This document shows positions 1 to 8,859 of a stretch of 42,570 nucleotides of DNA, piece by piece; the stretch's first letter is position 1, and each line of letters starts with the position of its first letter. The stretch lies in the NCBI GenBank assembly GCA_964412845.1, contig CAYPQM010000041.1:1-42570 (forward strand), read 5' to 3'. The position numbers and the translations under genes are program-made. Source of the stretch: JAWWPY01 sp964412845 (GTDB lineage: Bacteria; Actinomycetota; Actinomycetes; Streptosporangiales; Streptosporangiaceae). Under the pieces are notes generated by a model. That model had not been told where the DNA came from, did not search any database, and was given only the letters and a program-made list of their open reading frames with translations.

Positions 1-2807
1 ATCGCAAGCACTTCACACTTCCGTCGTCGCTCGCGGGCCAGCGGATCTCGATCGAGTTCGACGGCGTCTACATGAACTCGAACGTCTACCTCAACGGGAC
101 GCTGCTCGGTAACCACCCGTACGCGTACACGGGCTTCAGCTACGACATCACCGGCCAGGTGCACACGGACGGCGTCACCGCTGACGTGATCGCGGTCCAG
201 GTGACGAACCAGCTTCCGAGCAGCCGCTGGTATTCCGGCAGTGGCATCTTCCGCAACGTCTACCTCGTCGCGACGGACCCGGTGCACGTCGCGCGGCACG
301 GCACGTTCGTGACCACACCGGGGCTGGAGTCGGCCCTCGCGTCCGGGTCCGCCTCAGTCCAGGTCCAGACGGATGTCGCCAACGACGGCGCCGCGGCCGC
401 GTCGGTGCAGGTGGCGATCACCATCACCAACCCGCACGGCAAGGCGGTGGCCCAGGGCACCGCGACGGTCAGCGTGCCCGCCGGGCAGGTGCAGAGCGCC
501 ACGATCACCGCGAAGGTGACCAACCCCGCTCTCTGGTCCACCGACAGCCCCAGCCTGTACAGCGTGCGGACCGACCTGTCCGTCGGCGGCACCCTGGTGG
601 ACAGCACCATGACCCAGTTCGGCATCAGGTATTTCGCCTTCGACCCGGCGGCCGGCTTCTCGCTCAACGGCCAGCACCTGAAGATCTATGGCGTCGACTT
701 GCACGCGACGGAAGGCGCGGTGGGCTCGGCCGTGCGCTATGACGCGATGGTGCAGCAGATGGAACTGATGAAGAGCATGGGCGCCAACGCGCTGCGCACC
801 GCGCACAACCCGCCTGCGCCCGAACTGGTGCAGGTCTGCGAGCGGCTGGGCATCCTGATGATGGTCGAGGCGTTCGACTGCTGGCACACCGGGAAGGTGG
901 CCTTCGACTACCACCTCTACTTCGACGCGTGGAGCGACTCCGACATCAAGGAGATGGTCAACGCGTCCAAGAACTCGCCCGCGGTGGTGCTGTGGTCCAT
1001 CGGCAACGAGACCCCGGACACCGGGTCGTCGCGCGGCCCCGGGATCGCCAAGCAGCTGATCGCCGACATCAGGTCGATCGACACGAGCCGCCCCGTGGTG
1101 ATGGGCTCGGACAAGTACCGCAGTGTGCCCCGCACGGGCTCGCCGCAGGATCTGATCCTGCAGCAACTCGACGGCCTGGGCGTGAACTACAACACCGCCA
1201 CGTCCATGGACGGCCTGCACGCCCAGTACCCGGGCAAGTTCCTGTTCTGCTCGGAGACGTCGTCAGAGGAATCCACCCGCGGTGTGTACCAGGACCCGCA
1301 GCTGCTCAACACCGGGGAGAACTACACGCCGGGCAAGCGCGCGACCTCCTCCTACGACAACAACCTGGCGTCCTGGACGATGAGCGGGGAGTACGAGCTG
1401 AAGAAGGACCGCGACCGCGAGTTCTGGGCGGGCGGCTTCCTGTGGTCCGGCCAGGACTACATCGGCGAGCCGACGCCCTACGACGTCTTCCCGGTCAAGG
1501 CATCCTTTTTCGGCGCGGTCGACACCGCCGGGTTCCCGAAGGATTTCTACCACCTGTTCAAGAGCCAGTGGACGACCGCTCCCATGGTGCACATCCTGCC
1601 GATGAACTGGACCAGCTACCTGCCCGGCGAGGCCGTGGCGGTCTGGGTCTACGCCAACGTCGCCACCGTGGAACTGTTCCTCAACGGAAAGTCGCTCGGC
1701 GCGAAGTCGTTCGACCAGAAGGTCACCACCTTCGGCCGCAAGTACCTGGAGACGACCGAGCCCACCGGGGATGACTACAACTACCCCTCAGGCAGCTACA
1801 CCAGCCCCAACGGCAGCACCGGCAAGCTCCACCTGACCTGGAACGTGCCCTTCCAGCCGGGCCGCCTGACCGCTGTCGCGACGGCCGGCGGGCGCGTGGT
1901 CGCCCGGGACGAGATCAACACCGCCGGAGCGCCGCGGGCCATCACCCTCACCCCGGACAGGCGGGTCATCACCGCTGACGGGAAGTCGCTGTCGTTCCTG
2001 TCCGTCGGTGTGGTGGACCGCAGTGGCGTGCTGGTCCCGGACGCCAGTAATCTCATCCGGTTCGCCGTCAGCGGGCCGGGCGCGCTGGCCGGGGTGGACA
2101 ATGGCCAGCAGGAGAACGCGCAGAGTTACCAGGCGTCCGCCGTCCCGGCCTTCAACGGCCGGGCGCTGGTGATCGTCAGGTCCACCGACCGGGCCGGAGC
2201 CATCAAAGTCACCGCCACCTCGCCCGGGCTGGCCTCAGCCAGCGCCACGATCAGCTCGGTGGCCGGCGACGGGTCCGCGGTCAGGCGCGCGGCGCCTGCC
2301 GCCCCGGCGGCCCTGCCGGCCAGCGCCGCCGCCACCTCGGGGCCGGCCGCCGATGCCAGTTTCTCCGGCGCGCCCAGCACACTGCCGGCGGCGATGCTGG
2401 ACGGGGACCCGGCGACCGGATGGTCGAGTTACTACAACAAATCAGGCACCGCCAACCTGCATGCCGTGAGCGTGTCGCATGCCAGCGAATGGGTGTCGGT
2501 CAGCTGGCCCGGCCCGCAGGCCTTCACATCGGTCCAGGTGTCCTTCACTATCAGCGCCGCCCTCGCGCTGCCCGCCTCGATCACGGTGTCGTACTGGGAC
2601 GGCCATGCCTTCAAGGCGGTGCGGAACCTGGCCATCAACTGGGCCACGGCATCCAACCAGCCGACCACGCTGACCTTCGACGCGGTGCACGCCACGCAGG
2701 TCAGGCTGGACATGACCAGCCCAGCGCCGGGCACGGCCACCGGGTTCCTGCAGATCGTCGAGCTCCAGGTGCTCAGCAACGGGGTGAATATCGCCGCGTC
2801 CCACTAG
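1..2807 (+). CDS. Glycoside hydrolase family 2 protein (beta-galactosidase-like), 5' end outside window
   Basis: The reading frame is open from base 3, so the start lies upstream; the first in-frame ATG (72) is internal to the sugar-binding domain and is not the real start. Visible order: GH2 sugar-binding jelly roll (to about base 300), Ig-like GH2 domain (to about 630), TIM barrel with RTAHNPP (near 795) and SIGNE, whose Glu (1008-1010) fits the GH2 acid/base, and a later FLFCSETSS whose Glu (1254-1256) fits the nucleophile. After it come DUF4982-like and Ig-like domains and, from about 2340, a discoidin (F5/8 type C) sugar-binding module. The family cleaves beta-linked sugars from polysaccharide side chains. 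The architecture suggests a secreted enzyme, but no signal peptide can be seen. The substrate is not known; galactoside, mannoside and glucuronide are all possible. It ends in TAG and converges on the ACT-domain gene. Confidence 0.9.
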   Translation, partial: RKHFTLPSSLAGQRISIEFDGVYMNSNVYLNGTLLGNHPYAYTGFSYDITGQVHTDGVTADVIAVQVTNQLPSSRWYSGSGIFRNVYLVATDPVHVARHGTFVTTPGLESALASGSASVQVQTDVANDGAAAASVQVAITITNPHGKAVAQGTATVSVPAGQVQSATITAKVTNPALWSTDSPSLYSVRTDLSVGGTLVDSTMTQFGIRYFAFDPAAGFSLNGQHLKIYGVDLHATEGAVGSAVRYDAMVQQMELMKSMGANALRTAHNPPAPELVQVCERLGILMMVEAFDCWHTGKVAFDYHLYFDAWSDSDIKEMVNASKNSPAVVLWSIGNETPDTGSSRGPGIAKQLIADIRSIDTSRPVVMGSDKYRSVPRTGSPQDLILQQLDGLGVNYNTATSMDGLHAQYPGKFLFCSETSSEESTRGVYQDPQLLNTGENYTPGKRATSSYDNNLASWTMSGEYELKKDRDREFWAGGFLWSGQDYIGEPTPYDVFPVKASFFGAVDTAGFPKDFYHLFKSQWTTAPMVHILPMNWTSYLPGEAVAVWVYANVATVELFLNGKSLGAKSFDQKVTTFGRKYLETTEPTGDDYNYPSGSYTSPNGSTGKLHLTWNVPFQPGRLTAVATAGGRVVARDEINTAGAPRAITLTPDRRVITADGKSLSFLSVGVVDRSGVLVPDASNLIRFAVSGPGALAGVDNGQQENAQSYQASAVPAFNGRALVIVRSTDRAGAIKVTATSPGLASASATISSVAGDGSAVRRAAPAAPAALPASAAATSGPAADASFSGAPSTLPAAMLDGDPATGWSSYYNKSGTANLHAVSVSHASEWVSVSWPGPQAFTSVQVSFTISAALALPASITVSYWDGHAFKAVRNLAINWATASNQPTTLTFDAVHATQVRLDMTSPAPGTATGFLQIVELQVLSNGVNIAASH

Positions 2808-2830
2808 GGCACGTCCCAGCAGCCGCGGGC

Positions 2831-3196
2831 TCAGGGCGGCGCCAGCAGCACGCGCAGCGCCTCGGCGCCGCGCTCGTGCGGCACGAACAGGTGATCGTGG
2901 TGGATCGCGGCGATCACGTTGCAGCTGATGCCCGCATCGGCCAGGCGCCCGCTGAACCACGCGGTCATGCCCACGTCGGCCAGGGAGGAGTTGACCTCCA
3001 GCGTGATTCTCGCGGCCAGCCAGCCCGCGGACAGGCCCGCGGTGGCCGCCGCCGTCGCGGCGGCCACCAGGGTGAGCCCCTCGGCCTCGCGGATCACGGC
3101 GAAAGGCTCCAGGCCAGGCGGCACCTGCGCGGCCGTGACGAAGACATAGGCAACGGGATCCAGCCGGGGCCGCAGGCCACCGGACCGCCAGGTCAA
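2831..3196 (-). CDS. ACT domain-containing protein (ACT_3 type)
   Basis: This is a 121-residue protein. The N-terminal half has the YVFVTA...EAEGLTLV pattern and the C-terminal half has LEVNSSLADVGMTAWFSGRLA followed by ISCNVIAAIHHDHLFVP; together these mark the stand-alone two-ACT-repeat family (ACT_3/CASTOR-like). ACT domains bind amino acids and usually act as allosteric sensors; the ligand and partner here are unknown. It has 18 bases between its start and the stop of the acyl-CoA synthetase upstream on the same strand, so the two may be co-transcribed. It converges with the GH2 gene, leaving only 23 bases between the two stops. Confidence 0.8.
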   Translation of the reverse strand: MTWRSGGLRPRLDPVAYVFVTAAQVPPGLEPFAVIREAEGLTLVAAATAAATAGLSAGWLAARITLEVNSSLADVGMTAWFSGRLADAGISCNVIAAIHHDHLFVPHERGAEALRVLLAPP

Positions 3197-3214
3197 CGCT
3201 GCGCTCCCGGCCGG

Positions 3215-5062
3215 TCAGCCCGCGTAGAGCGTGTCGATGTCATCGGCGTACTTGGCGTGCACCACGCGGCGCTTCAGCTTCAGCGTCGGCGTCAGTTCCT
3301 CGCTCTCCGCGGTCCACTCGACGGGCAGCAGCCGCCACCGCTTGACCTGCTGGACGCGGGCCAGGCGCTCATTGGCCGCCGCGACCGCCTCGCCGACAGC
3401 GGCGAGCACTACCGGGTTCGCGGCCAGTCCGGCCAGTGAGCCGGCCTCGATGCCCCGCGCTCTCGCCCAGGCTGGGGCCACGTCGCCATCCAGGGTGAGC
3501 AGGGCCACCACGTACGGCCGCCGGTCGCCGAAGGCCAGCGCCTGGCCGACCAGCGGGTGCGCGACGAGCAGGTTCTCGATGGCCGCGGGCGCCACGTTCT
3601 CCCCGCCCGCGGTGATGATGAGTTCCTTCTTGCGGTCCACGACGGACAGGAAGCCGTCCTCATCCAGGCTCCCGATATCCCCGGTGTGCAGCCAGCCCCC
3701 GGTGTCGATCAGCTCGGCGGTCTGCTCGGGCCGGTTCAGGTAGCCGGGGGTGACGAGCGGGCCACGGACCAGGATCTCGCCATCATCCGCGATGCGCACT
3801 TCCATCCCGGGGAACGCCCGGCCAACCGTCCTGATCTTGAACTCCGCGGTGGTGTTGCTGGTGAACGCGCCGGTGGTCTCGGTCATCCCGTAGATATCGA
3901 GGATCTTCAGGCCCAGGCCGGCGAAGAACGCTGCGACCTCGGGCGGCAGCGGGGCCGCCGCACTCGACACCACGGTCGCCTCGCCGAGGCCGAGCATGGA
4001 CCGGATGGGCGCCAGCACCTGCTCGTCGGCCTGCTGGAACGCCAGCTCCAGCTCCGCGGGGGTGCTGTGGCCGAACTGGCAGCTCTCGACATACCTGCGC
4101 CCAGTGTCCATGGCCTGCTGCACGGCCGCGCGCCTGGCCTCGTCCTGCTCCACGGCGAGCAGCGCCTGGATGCCCGCCTGCACCTTCTCCCACACTCTCG
4201 GCACGCCGAAGAAGGCCGTCGGCTTTACCCTCCCGACCACCTGGATGAGCGTGGCCGGGTCCGGGCAGAAGTTCACGTGCCCGGCCGTCGTGAGTGGCAG
4301 GTAGATGCTGAACATGCGCTCAGCGATGTGCGCGAGCGGCAGGTAGGACACCCACCGGACGCCCGGCTCGACGTTGCCCATGGCCTCGGCCGCCGCCACC
4401 TCGTACAGCACGTTGCGGTGGGTGAGCAGGACCCCCTTGGGGTCGCCCGTGGTGCCCGAGGTGTAGAGCAAGGTGACTGGGTCATCGGGCGTGATGGCGG
4501 CCTGCCGCCCGGCCACTGCGCTCCAGTCGGCCGCGTAGCGCTCGCTGCCCAGGGCAGCGAAGTCATCCCAGGTGATGTAGAGATCGCCAGGCGGGCAGAC
4601 GGCGCTGTCCCGCACGATGATCTTGTTCAGGGCTGGCAGCCGGCCCAGCACCGGCTGCCAGCGGGCGAGTTCCGCCGCGCCGTCCAGCACCGCGATCCGC
4701 GCGCCGCAGTCGTTGGCGACGAAGCCGACCTGGTCCGCGGCGAGGGTGGCGTAGAACGTGACCGGCACCGCGCCGGCGTGCACGGCGCCAAGATCGGCGA
4801 GCACGTGCTCGGTCCGGTTCGGCAGCATCAGCGCGACACGCTCACCAGCCTGCAGGCCCAGGGCGACGAAACCGGCCGCGAGCGCCAGGGCCTGCTCCCT
4901 CGCCTGCGCCCAGCTCAGGGTCTCCGGGCCGTCCCGGCCAGCCTGGGAGAAGGCAGGGGCCTCGGCCGAGCGCTCCGCGGTGACCCGGAGCTGATCGCAG
5001 AGCGTCTTGCCCTCGATCGCCGTCTCAATCTCCGCTCGCTGCTGGAGGGGTGTGGTGGTCAT
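3215..5062 (-). CDS. Long-chain acyl-CoA synthetase (AMP-forming)
   Basis: This 615-residue cytoplasmic ANL-superfamily ligase activates fatty acids to acyl-AMP and then acyl-CoA. Visible motifs: the P-loop-like LLYTSGTTGDPKGV, the A5 motif IYGMTETTG, WLHTGDIG, and the hinge/A8 region DRKKELIITAGGENVAP, with the C-terminal domain ending in KLKRRVVHAKY. Length and motifs match FadD15-like long-chain ligases. The frame is open further upstream, but the ATG at 5062 is preferred: it has GGAG about 10 bases before it, and the residues upstream resemble no domain. The gene may be first in a short operon with the ACT-domain gene. Substrate chain length cannot be told from sequence. Confidence 0.9.
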   Translation of the reverse strand: MTTTPLQQRAEIETAIEGKTLCDQLRVTAERSAEAPAFSQAGRDGPETLSWAQAREQALALAAGFVALGLQAGERVALMLPNRTEHVLADLGAVHAGAVPVTFYATLAADQVGFVANDCGARIAVLDGAAELARWQPVLGRLPALNKIIVRDSAVCPPGDLYITWDDFAALGSERYAADWSAVAGRQAAITPDDPVTLLYTSGTTGDPKGVLLTHRNVLYEVAAAEAMGNVEPGVRWVSYLPLAHIAERMFSIYLPLTTAGHVNFCPDPATLIQVVGRVKPTAFFGVPRVWEKVQAGIQALLAVEQDEARRAAVQQAMDTGRRYVESCQFGHSTPAELELAFQQADEQVLAPIRSMLGLGEATVVSSAAAPLPPEVAAFFAGLGLKILDIYGMTETTGAFTSNTTAEFKIRTVGRAFPGMEVRIADDGEILVRGPLVTPGYLNRPEQTAELIDTGGWLHTGDIGSLDEDGFLSVVDRKKELIITAGGENVAPAAIENLLVAHPLVGQALAFGDRRPYVVALLTLDGDVAPAWARARGIEAGSLAGLAANPVVLAAVGEAVAAANERLARVQQVKRWRLLPVEWTAESEELTPTLKLKRRVVHAKYADDIDTLYAG

Positions 5063-5277
5063 GCATTTCTCCGTCCGGACCAGCCCCGCCGGGATCGGCG
5101 CAGCTCCGACTACCCAGCTTGGACTAACGACACAGCGGGGACCAGTGGCCCGGGGGACCAGTGGACCAACCGCCTGAACCGACACAGCCTGAAGCTCACC
5201 CAGCCTTCCTGGCAAGCCACCATGCCGCCACGCCGCCACGCCGCGACGAACCGCCGGCACCCGCTAGGTTCCTTACT
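5063..5277. other. Divergent intergenic region between acyl-CoA synthetase gene and selD
   Basis: These 215 bases carry the promoters of two divergent genes. I looked here for a tRNA-Sec because selD follows and saw none. Apart from a possible leaderless promoter for selD at 5265-5270, I see no convincing element. Confidence 0.5.
5265..5270 (+). promoter_or_regulatory. Candidate -10 element for leaderless selD transcript
   Basis: TAGGTT fits the actinobacterial TANNNT -10 pattern. Seven bases separate it from the A of the selD ATG at 5278, the usual -10 to transcript-start distance, and no Shine-Dalgarno sequence precedes that ATG. A leaderless transcript is therefore inferred. No clear -35 is seen. 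Confidence 0.35.
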
Positions 5278-6315
5278 ATGACGATAACCGCGGGCGTCCG
5301 GCTGACCCAGTACGCGACCGGCGGGGGCTGCGCGTGCAAGATCCCTCCTGGCGAGCTGGAGGATGTGGTCTCCCGGCTGCTGGCCGGCGGCCCGGCGCCC
5401 GGGGCCGGCGCCGGGCCGGACAGGGCGCGCGACCTTCAGCGGGACCTGCTGATCGGCCTCGACCACGGCGACGACGCGGCCGTGCTGCGGATCAGCGGTA
5501 ACCGGGCCATCGTGGCCACCGCCGACTTCTTCGGCCCGGTGGTGGACGACGCCTACACCTTCGGCCGGATCGCCGCGACCAACGCGCTGTCCGATGTCTA
5601 CGCGGTGGGCGGTGAGCCGCTGGTCGCCCTCAACCTGCTCGGCTGGCCACGCGGCACGCTGCCGGTCGAACTCGCCGGCGAGGTACTCCGCGGCGGCCTG
5701 GACGCCGCCCGCGGCGCTGGCTGCCTGGTAGCGGGCGGTCACAGCATCGACGACCCGGAGCCAAAGTACGGCATGGCGGTGACCGGGCTCGCGGATCCGG
5801 ACGCTCTGCTCCGCATCGATGCGGGTGCACCGGGACTGCCACTGAGCCTCACGAAGCCGATTGGGTCCGGGGTGCTCAACTCACGGCACAAGGCGACCGG
5901 GGAAATCTTCGAGCAGGCGATCGCGGTCATGACCACGCTGAACGCGGACGCCAGCCGGGCCGCGCTGGCCGGCGGACTGCGCTGTGCCACCGACATCACC
6001 GGTTTCGGGCTGCTCGGCCACCTGTTCAAATTGGCCAGGGCGAGCGGGGTGTCCGCCGTTCTCGACCATTCCGCGGTCCCGCTGATCGAGGGGGCCAGGG
6101 ATGCGCTGCGCGCGGGGTACGTGCCGGGCGGGACGAAGCGGAACCTGGACTGGGTCATGCCGCACGCGGACTTCGGCAATCTGACGCAGGAAGATCTGCT
6201 GCTGCTCGCCGACGCACAGACATCGGGCGGTCTGCTGGTCGCTGGCGAGATCCCCGGTGCGCCGGTGATCGGGGAGCTCCGGCCCGCCACCGGGGCCACG
6301 CTGATCGTCCGCTGA
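5278..6315 (+). CDS. selD: Selenide, water dikinase (selenophosphate synthase)
   Basis: SelD makes selenophosphate from selenide and ATP, the selenium donor for selenocysteine and selenouridine. The 345-residue protein has the N-terminal TGGGCACKIPP, in which Cys18 and Lys21 match the catalytic Cys17/Lys20 pair of E. coli SelD; the position is a normal Cys, not selenocysteine. Further motifs are LDHGDDAAV (metal/ATP aspartates), ATNALSDVYAVGGEP, ATDITGFGLLGH and QTSGGLL. The ATG at 5278 is chosen because conserved sequence starts at once and TAGGTT sits just upstream; an earlier in-frame ATG at 5161 adds only non-conserved, proline-rich sequence. No selA, selB, tRNA-Sec or selenoprotein is in the window, but fdhD lies 4 kb away. 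Confidence 0.93.
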   Translation: MTITAGVRLTQYATGGGCACKIPPGELEDVVSRLLAGGPAPGAGAGPDRARDLQRDLLIGLDHGDDAAVLRISGNRAIVATADFFGPVVDDAYTFGRIAATNALSDVYAVGGEPLVALNLLGWPRGTLPVELAGEVLRGGLDAARGAGCLVAGGHSIDDPEPKYGMAVTGLADPDALLRIDAGAPGLPLSLTKPIGSGVLNSRHKATGEIFEQAIAVMTTLNADASRAALAGGLRCATDITGFGLLGHLFKLARASGVSAVLDHSAVPLIEGARDALRAGYVPGGTKRNLDWVMPHADFGNLTQEDLLLLADAQTSGGLLVAGEIPGAPVIGELRPATGATLIVR

Positions 6316-6332
6316 CGGGTGCGGCGTGCAGG

Positions 6333-6968
6333 TCAGGCTGGGCAGGATCCTGCGAACAGCGAGAGTGTGACGTGGTGAACCTGCGGCTGGTGGCCGATTC
6401 TCACGTCGAGCGCCACGCAGCCGCGGACCCGGCCGTTGGTGAAGGCGAAGCCCTGCGCGAAGAAGCCTGTCGTGCGCGAGCAAGAATGATAGGAAGCGGC
6501 GGCCACGCCTCCCACGGAAGAGTAAGGATTGTCGATAACGACCTGCCCGCGGGCCTGGGCTCCGATCGTGACCGTCACCGCCGACCCGGGCCGGAGAACG
6601 AAGGGGATCTTGTAGGACCTCCCACGGCGTCCGTAGCTGCGGTATCCGTAATCGGCTGGGTCCTCCGTGGCGAGCCGCTTCCCGTTGACGATGAACAGCG
6701 GGCCGATGGCCAGATCACCCGGCTGCGGCTGCCGTGGTACGGGCGGGTCGGGGTATCCGGGGACGGCCTCCTGTGCGCAGGACAGCATCAGCGGATTACC
6801 TGGGCTGCCGGTCCGCCCGGTGGCTCGCGGGCCGCTGGCCGCGCGCTGTGACGTTGGCGGAGGTGCGCGATGGGCTGCGCTGGAGATCCTGCCTGCCGTG
6901 CAGCCTGCAAGGATCGCGCAGGTCAACGCGGCCAGGGCTGGCGCAAGCAAGAGCGGCTGACCGCGCAT
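6333..6968 (-). CDS. Secreted lipoprotein of unknown function
   Basis: The 211-residue protein starts MRGQPLLLAPALAALTCAIL followed by AGC, a lipoprotein signal with an LAGC lipobox at about residues 21-24, so it should be anchored to the outer face of the membrane. The mature part is Pro/Ser-rich at first and then forms a beta-rich domain with several cysteines (SCAQE, YHSCSRT, RGCVALD, AGSCPA) and an HHVTLSLF end. I recognise it only as an actinobacterial lipoprotein, possibly distantly related to DUF4232; no function should be assumed. The ATG at 6968 is chosen because it puts the signal peptide at the N-terminus; the frame continues upstream without signal features. It converges with selD with 17 bases between the stops. 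Confidence 0.65.
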   Translation of the reverse strand: MRGQPLLLAPALAALTCAILAGCTAGRISSAAHRAPPPTSQRAASGPRATGRTGSPGNPLMLSCAQEAVPGYPDPPVPRQPQPGDLAIGPLFIVNGKRLATEDPADYGYRSYGRRGRSYKIPFVLRPGSAVTVTIGAQARGQVVIDNPYSSVGGVAAASYHSCSRTTGFFAQGFAFTNGRVRGCVALDVRIGHQPQVHHVTLSLFAGSCPA

Positions 6969-7237
6969 GTGCCTATTCTGCCTGTCATCCCGCAGCCCGG
7001 TAACCGGGTCTGGCGGTGCGTTTCGGGCCCAGCCGGGCCGGCCCGGCCGGGACGGCAGCATGTCAGCGATCAGTCGGAGTCGGGCACCTGTCAAACCTTT
7101 GCTTGTTAGACACTTTCTTTACCCTTGCACGGGCATCTTCCCTGTCATGCCATTCGTCCTAGCAGTGGAGCATGTACCCCCCTCTGCCCGGGACCGCGTC
7201 CTGGAGCGCGCAGATATTCTCCGGGAAAGGATTATCG
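6969..7237. other. Divergent intergenic region with a 16-bp perfect palindrome
   Basis: This 269-base region separates the lipoprotein and first GT87 genes. It holds a perfect 16-base G/C palindrome at 7032-7047 and a relatively A/T-rich stretch around 7090-7140 that may contain the GT87 promoter. No gene is visible. Confidence 0.5.
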
Positions 7238-8626
7238 GTGTTTCCGGGAAGGCCGAGCCCAGACGACCTCATTCCGCGGATCAGCGACCGAGGCAGCACC
7301 AGGCTGGTCATTGGCGGCGCCGTGGCCTGCACCGTCGCCCTCGCGCTCTACGCCGTGAGCATGCGTGCCCATCCCGAGCACATGGAATTGAACTGGTTTG
7401 ACTTCCGGGTGTACTGGGACGGCGGCCAGGTGTCGCGGCATTCCCCAGGCAGGCTCTATGCTTGGCGGCTCGGCCCGGAGGTGCGTTTTACCTACACGCC
7501 TTTTGCCGCCGTCTTGTTCAGCCTGCTGTCCCTGATGCCCTGGACTGTGGCCCGGTGGCTGATGACCGGGGCCAGCGTCACGGCCCTGCTGCTGGTCGTC
7601 TCGATGACCCTCCGCCAGCTGGGCTGGCCGGGCCGTCGCCGGCTGGGCGCGGTGCTGCTGTTCGGTGCGCTGGCCTTCTGGTTCCAGCCGGTGCAGCGCG
7701 CGATGCACCTGGGCCAGATCGAGCTGATCCTGATGGCGCTGATCGTGTGGGATCTGGGCCAGCCGTCACGGCGCTGGTGGCGCGGTGCCGGGATCGGCCT
7801 GGCGGCCGGCATCAAGCTGGTGCCGCTGGTCTTCATCCCGTACCTGCTGCTGACCGGACGGTTCCGGCAGGCCGGCGTGGCCATCGCGGTGCTGGCGGGC
7901 ACGGTGATCGCTGGCTTCGGTGTGCTGCCGAGGGCCTCTCGGCAATGGTGGCTGACCGGGTACTTCCTGGGCGCCGGCCGGACCGGCGGCGTGGCGTCGC
8001 TGGCCAACCAGTCGCTGCGCGGCCTGCTCACCCGCCTGGCCGGAAGCGTGTCCGCCGCCGCGCCCGGCTCGCTGGCCGTGGCCATCCTGGTCGGGGTGAT
8101 CGGCGTTCTGGGCGCGGCTGTCTTCTGCCAGTCAGGGCGGCCGGTGCACGGCTGGGCACTCTGCGCGCTCACCGGTCTGCTCGTCTCCCCGATCAGCTGG
8201 GACCACCACTGGGTGTGGATGGTGCCCGTCCTGGTCCTGCTCGCCGACACCGCGATGCGCAGCGAGCGAGCCTGGCGGTGGGGGTTGTGGGCCGCGGCGG
8301 CCGCGGTAGGGGTGGTGTTCTTTGACTGGCCGGGGTCGGTGCCCGGAGACGGCTCGCTGGTCCCCCGCGGAGTTCTGCCCCTGGTCTACGGCCCCGGCGA
8401 GCATCCCTACGGGGACCTGTACCACTGGCATGGGGCCGAGCTGCTGCTCGGGAATGCCTACGTGCTGGCGGGCCTGGTCTTGTTCGGTGCGATGATCGCG
8501 GCGGCCGCGGCGGCCCGGCCATCCCGGGCGTACCGCACGCCCCGCGGGTGGCTGGCGGACCCGTTCCCCCTGCCGCGCCGCAGCGAGGCGGACCGGGAAT
8601 TGATCCGGAGCTTACGGGCCAGGTAG
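7238..8626 (+). CDS. GT87-family (DUF2029) integral membrane glycosyltransferase, copy 1
   Basis: This multi-pass membrane protein of about 462 residues belongs to glycosyltransferase family 87, actinobacterial polyprenyl-phosphomannose-dependent mannosyltransferases of the PimE type. After a first membrane helix (LVIGGAVACTVALALYAV) comes the extracytoplasmic loop with FDFRVYWDGG, where the Asp is the usual catalytic candidate, then RFTYTPFAA, about ten helices, and ISWDHHWVW near the end. A GTG at 7238 is preferred because GAAAGG lies 7 bases before it; the ATG at 7172 would add 22 residues and has a poorly spaced GGAG. The acceptor is unknown; a phosphatidylinositol mannoside or cell-envelope glycan is likely. 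The next plus-strand gene is a close paralogue. Confidence 0.85.
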   Translation: MFPGRPSPDDLIPRISDRGSTRLVIGGAVACTVALALYAVSMRAHPEHMELNWFDFRVYWDGGQVSRHSPGRLYAWRLGPEVRFTYTPFAAVLFSLLSLMPWTVARWLMTGASVTALLLVVSMTLRQLGWPGRRRLGAVLLFGALAFWFQPVQRAMHLGQIELILMALIVWDLGQPSRRWWRGAGIGLAAGIKLVPLVFIPYLLLTGRFRQAGVAIAVLAGTVIAGFGVLPRASRQWWLTGYFLGAGRTGGVASLANQSLRGLLTRLAGSVSAAAPGSLAVAILVGVIGVLGAAVFCQSGRPVHGWALCALTGLLVSPISWDHHWVWMVPVLVLLADTAMRSERAWRWGLWAAAAAVGVVFFDWPGSVPGDGSLVPRGVLPLVYGPGEHPYGDLYHWHGAELLLGNAYVLAGLVLFGAMIAAAAAARPSRAYRTPRGWLADPFPLPRRSEADRELIRSLRAR

Positions 8627-8859
8627 CGCCGGCTGGATAGCCGCAAACCGGGCAGCGGGGTCCTATCCGGTTCCTGGCCCGGCAAGAAGTCGCCGACGTG
8701 GCCGCTGGGGGTGGTGCGGTTAATTGATACTGCTCGTTATCATGTGAATGCGCTACGTAATAATGCGGGGTCGGGGCGGGGCTGGATCAACCAGCGCGGC
8801 ACTGGAACGCGGCGCTGGCGCGGGAAGTGAGCCCGGGATCTGCCCAGGAGGAATCGTTC
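8627..8859. other. Intergenic region between the GT87 paralogues, with an A/T-rich dyad
   Basis: Most of this 233-base gap is G/C-rich, but 8719-8765 is strikingly A/T-rich. It contains the inverted repeat TGATA-N8-TATCA (8725-8742) and TAATAAT (8758-8764), which suggests an independent, regulated promoter for the second GT87 gene. No gene is visible. Confidence 0.45.
8725..8742. promoter_or_regulatory. Candidate operator, TGATA-N8-TATCA inverted repeat
   Basis: Two perfect 5-base arms flank 8 bases, inside the only A/T-rich patch upstream of the second GT87 gene. The regulator is unknown. Confidence 0.3.

Noticed and set aside
2420..3439. Plus-strand open frame spanning the GH2 end and the ACT-domain gene
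   Set aside because: It crosses the ends of two well-supported genes and encodes low-complexity sequence.
5063..5277. Possible tRNA-Sec next to selD
   Set aside because: No acceptor/T-arm pattern or UCA anticodon stem could be found.
3557..5281. Long plus-strand open frame opposite the acyl-CoA synthetase gene
   Set aside because: Its translation is rich in Arg, Gly and His with no known motif and mirrors the codon bias of the real gene on the other strand.
7032..7047. 16-bp G/C palindrome as a specific regulator site
   Set aside because: Perfect G/C palindromes such as this are common in very GC-rich DNA and nothing links it to either neighbouring gene; reported only as part of the intergenic description.
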